Below, in pieces: positions 61,373-64,000 of a stretch of 64,000 nt of DNA (position 1 is the first letter of the stretch; each line of letters begins with the position of its first letter). Position numbers and translations under genes: made by a program. The stretch comes from Leucobacter tardus (GTDB lineage: Bacteria > Actinomycetota > Actinomycetes > Actinomycetales > Microbacteriaceae). Location: NCBI RefSeq assembly GCF_017583045.1, contig NZ_JAGFBF010000004.1, positions 248,001 through 312,000 on the forward strand, written 5' to 3'. Below the pieces are notes generated by a model. It was given only the letters and a program-made list of their open reading frames with translations. It had not been told where the DNA came from and searched no databases.

Positions 61373-62622
61373 CCACGACGCACGCCGCGACTGAGATTCG
61401 TGAGCGGGAACAGCGCAGAATCGTCTGGGTGCTCGCGCTGGCGACGGTGCTGGGCGGTCTCGGCGTCGGCGCGTCGCTGTCGGCGGGTGCACTGCTCATC
61501 GTCGACATCACGGGCGCCGAATCGCTTTCCGGATTCGGTTCCACCATGAACGCCCTGGGAGCGGCGATCGCGGGCATTCCGCTCGCGCGCCTCGCGGCGA
61601 AGCGCGGTCGTCGTGTCGCGCTCACCACGGGGAGCGCGATCGCCGTGATCGGGGCGATCGTCATCATCGTCGCCTCGGCCACGCGCACTCCGGTCGCCCT
61701 CTTCCTCGGCCTTGCCGTGCTCGGGGTCGCCGTCGCCGTGCAGTTGCAGTCACGGTTCGCCGCGACCGATCTCGCCGTACCCTCGCGACGTGCCAGAGAC
61801 CTCTCGCTCGTGGTCTGGTCGATTACGATCGGTGCCGTCACCGGACCGAACCTGATCGGACCGGGGGAACGGATCGGCGAGCTCCTCGGAATCCCGCCGC
61901 TCGCCGGTATCTTCGTCTTCACGGTGCTGGCCCAAGCCGTGGCCGGACTCGTCGTCTGGTTCGGGCTGCGGCCCGATCCGTTGCTGCGCGCGCGAGCCGT
62001 CGCTGCCGAGCCGGCGCCGTCCGGCACGAACCCGACCGCGGATCCCGCCGCCGGAATCCGAGCGACGTCCGCGGCACCGCAGTTCCTCGCGATCGCGATC
62101 GTCGCGCTCGGGCACGCTGTCATGGTCGCGCTGATGGCGATGACTCCGCTGCACCTCACCCACCATGGCGGAAGCGTGACGCTGGTCGGGTTCACCATCA
62201 GCCTGCACATCGCCGGTATGTACGCGCTCTCGCCGGTCTTCGGTGTGCTCACCAGCAGAGTCGGCCCGCTCCCGGTGGCCTTCGGGGGGTTCGCGGTGCT
62301 CGGCCTGGCAGCGCTCGGCACCGGCTTCGGCGGCGCCACGGTCTGGATCATTCAGGCCGCCCTCGTCCTGCTGGGCGTCGGCTGGAGCATGGTGACCATC
62401 GCCGGTGCATCCCTACTGACGTCGTTGGCTCCCATCGATGTGCGCCCGAAGCGACAGGGCCAGTCGGACACCCTGATGAACGCTGCAGGAGCCGCCATCG
62501 GGGCCGCGTCCGGAGTGGTGTTCGCCTTCGGAGGCTTCCCGCTCCTCTCGATCGTCGCAGGGATCCTCATCGCGCTGGGCGCGCTCGCCGCGGTGCGGCT
62601 CACGGTCGCAGCGCAGCGATAG
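61369..62622 (+). CDS. MFS transporter coupled to LysR
   Basis: 417 residues, about twelve helices. MFS loop [20 protein letters not shown]; central hydrophilic loop about 205-235 ([13 protein letters not shown]). GTG overlaps the LysR stop, so the two are translationally coupled. Its TAG stop forms the TAGACT hexamer ahead of gltX. Substrate unknown; may be linked to the product of the divergent aminotransferase (inference). Confidence 0.88.
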   Translation: MTTTHAATEIREREQRRIVWVLALATVLGGLGVGASLSAGALLIVDITGAESLSGFGSTMNALGAAIAGIPLARLAAKRGRRVALTTGSAIAVIGAIVIIVASATRTPVALFLGLAVLGVAVAVQLQSRFAATDLAVPSRRARDLSLVVWSITIGAVTGPNLIGPGERIGELLGIPPLAGIFVFTVLAQAVAGLVVWFGLRPDPLLRARAVAAEPAPSGTNPTADPAAGIRATSAAPQFLAIAIVALGHAVMVALMAMTPLHLTHHGGSVTLVGFTISLHIAGMYALSPVFGVLTSRVGPLPVAFGGFAVLGLAALGTGFGGATVWIIQAALVLLGVGWSMVTIAGASLLTSLAPIDVRPKRQGQSDTLMNAAGAAIGAASGVVFAFGGFPLLSIVAGILIALGALAAVRLTVAAQR

Positions 62623-62632
62623 ACTGAGAGTG

Positions 62633-64000
62633 ATGTCAGAGCCAACGATTCCCCAGTTCTCCACCGCGACCGGCAGCGATGTTCGAGTGCGGTTCTGCCC
62701 GTCGCCGACCGGCACGCCGCACGTCGGCATGGTCCGTACGGCGCTGTTCAACTGGGCGTACGCCCGGCACGTCGGCGGAACCTTCGTGTTCCGGATCGAG
62801 GACACCGACGCGGCGCGCGACAGCGAAGAGAGCTACGGGCAGATCATCGATTCCCTGCGGTGGCTCGGACTCGACTGGGATGAGGGGATCTCGACCGATG
62901 GGGCGTCCGAGGGTGGCCCGCACGCCCCGTACCGTCAGTCGGAGCGCGGGGACATCTACCGCGGAATCATCGACCGGCTCGTCGCCGAGGGGTACCTCTA
63001 CGAGAGCTATTCGACGGCTGAGGAGATCGACGCCCGCAACGAGGCGGCCGGCCGGCCCAAGCAGCTCGGGTACGACAACTTCGACCGCGGACTGACCGAC
63101 GAGCAGCGTGCCGCGTTCCGCGATGAGGGGCGCCTCCCCGCCCTCCGCTTCCGGGTGCCCGACATGGACCTCTCCTTCACCGACCTGGTCCGGGGCGACA
63201 TCACCTTCCCCGCCGGTTCCACGATCGACTTCGTGGTCGTTCGGCCGAACGGTGCGCCGCTGTACACGCTCGTGAACCCCGTCGACGACGCCCTCATGGG
63301 GATCACGCACGTGCTCCGCGGTGAGGATCTGCTGTCGTCGACCCCGCGCCAGGTCGCTCTGCACCATGCGCTCGTGCAGATCGGGGTGTCCCCGGCGATC
63401 CCGCGTTTCGGGCACCTGCCCTACGTCATGGGGGAGGGCAACAAGAAGCTCTCGAAGCGCGATCCCGAGTCGAACCTGCTGCATCACCGCGATCGCGGGT
63501 TCATTCCGGAAGGGCTGCTGAACTACCTCTCGCTCCTCGGGTGGTCGATCTCGGCCGACCGCGATGTGTTCAGCCGCGACGAGATGATCGCCGCGTTCGA
63601 CATCGCCGACGTCAATCCGAACCCGGCCCGCTTCGATCAGAAGAAGGCCGATGCGATCAACGCCGATCACATCAGGCTGCTCACCGCCGACGATTTCGAG
63701 GCGCGTATTCTGCCGTACCTCATCGCCGGCGGAGCACTTCCGGTGGAGCCGACCGGCGGGCAGCTCGAGACCGTGCATCGGGCCGTGCCGCTCGTGCAGA
63801 GCCGGATCACCGTGCTCAGCGAAGTCGTCGGCATGCTCGGTTTTCTGTTCGTCTCATCGGACGCGGTGGCGTACGATCCCGATGCACTCGCGTCGTTGAA
63901 GGGTGACGCCTCGGCGGTGCTGACGGCCGGTGAGGAGGCGCTGACCGCCGTGCCCGAGACCGAGTGGGAGACGGAGCGCATCCAGGCAGCGCTCCAGGTC
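62633..64000 (+). CDS. gltX: Glutamyl-tRNA synthetase (cut by right edge)
   Basis: 456 codons present, open to the last base; the usual length is about 490-505, so about 40-50 residues are missing. Class I synthetase motifs: HIGH-equivalent [17 protein letters not shown] and KMSKS-equivalent [31 protein letters not shown] is also typical. ATG at 62633 has TAGACT seven bases upstream and no ribosome binding site. Charges tRNA-Glu. Confidence 0.96.
   Translation, partial: MSEPTIPQFSTATGSDVRVRFCPSPTGTPHVGMVRTALFNWAYARHVGGTFVFRIEDTDAARDSEESYGQIIDSLRWLGLDWDEGISTDGASEGGPHAPYRQSERGDIYRGIIDRLVAEGYLYESYSTAEEIDARNEAAGRPKQLGYDNFDRGLTDEQRAAFRDEGRLPALRFRVPDMDLSFTDLVRGDITFPAGSTIDFVVVRPNGAPLYTLVNPVDDALMGITHVLRGEDLLSSTPRQVALHHALVQIGVSPAIPRFGHLPYVMGEGNKKLSKRDPESNLLHHRDRGFIPEGLLNYLSLLGWSISADRDVFSRDEMIAAFDIADVNPNPARFDQKKADAINADHIRLLTADDFEARILPYLIAGGALPVEPTGGQLETVHRAVPLVQSRITVLSEVVGMLGFLFVSSDAVAYDPDALASLKGDASAVLTAGEEALTAVPETEWETERIQAALQV

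Overview
The window is a stretch of chromosome from a high-G+C actinobacterium, most likely a member of the Microbacteriaceae (Leucobacter or Microbacterium-like). The evidence is the strong G/C third-position bias, many GTG starts, a mycothiol-type DsbA nitroreductase, a pair of DUF7882-type proteins typical of that family, and a gene block (truncated haemoglobin, pepN, nitroreductase, rpiB, nei) arranged as in Mycobacterium. The genus is inference; no rRNA is present.

Layout. 1-1.4 kb: the end of an FAD monooxygenase facing a UbiA-type prenyltransferase. 1.6-8.7 kb: an eight-gene Mrp-like cation/proton antiporter operon in which MrpA is replaced by an MbhD/MbhE/MrpB fusion and three antiporter-like subunits. 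8.7-14.7 kb: oligoribonuclease and a four-gene peptide/nickel-type ABC importer on the minus strand. 14.8-20.6 kb: peptide deformylase, an MFS exporter, alanine racemase, an alanine/sodium symporter, a hydrolase and tRNA-Arg. 20.7-29 kb: an orphan gene, glbO, MscS, pepN, aldo/keto reductase, nitroreductase, rpiB, nei and a RibD-like reductase. 29.2-33.3 kb: housekeeping run rplS-lepB-rnhB-murI-rph-rdgB. 33.3-35 kb: LysE exporter, metallo-hydrolase, ABM monooxygenase.

35-39.5 kb is an accessory island. Its first part is visibly less G+C-rich and carries a tandem DUF7882 pair and an SRPBCC protein. Its second part is a compact minus-strand, phage-like lysis cassette: M23 endolysin, holin-like proteins, and a membrane/coiled-coil protein. 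It ends in a good terminator, and no other phage gene is visible. The endolysin carries a strong internal ribosome binding site that could make its C-terminal domain separately.

39.7-44.2 kb: an acidic lipoprotein, an adaptor with an embedded peptidoglycan-binding domain, and a MacB-type ATPase and permease, forming one exporter operon. 44.2-51 kb: an MFS protein and a mannitol PTS locus (divergent MtlR-like regulator, small EIIB-like protein, MtlA, MtlF, MtlD). 51-54.4 kb: YjdF-like membrane protein, EEP-family hydrolase, glycosyltransferase, Hsp31-like protein and a small secreted peptide. 54.6-64 kb: tRNA-Leu, leuB, ilvE, an FAH-family enzyme, rlmN, a class V aminotransferase divergent from a LysR/MFS pair, and gltX cut by the right edge.

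Across the window many first genes show a TANNNT hexamer 6-8 bases before an ATG or GTG with no Shine-Dalgarno, pointing to widespread leaderless transcripts.
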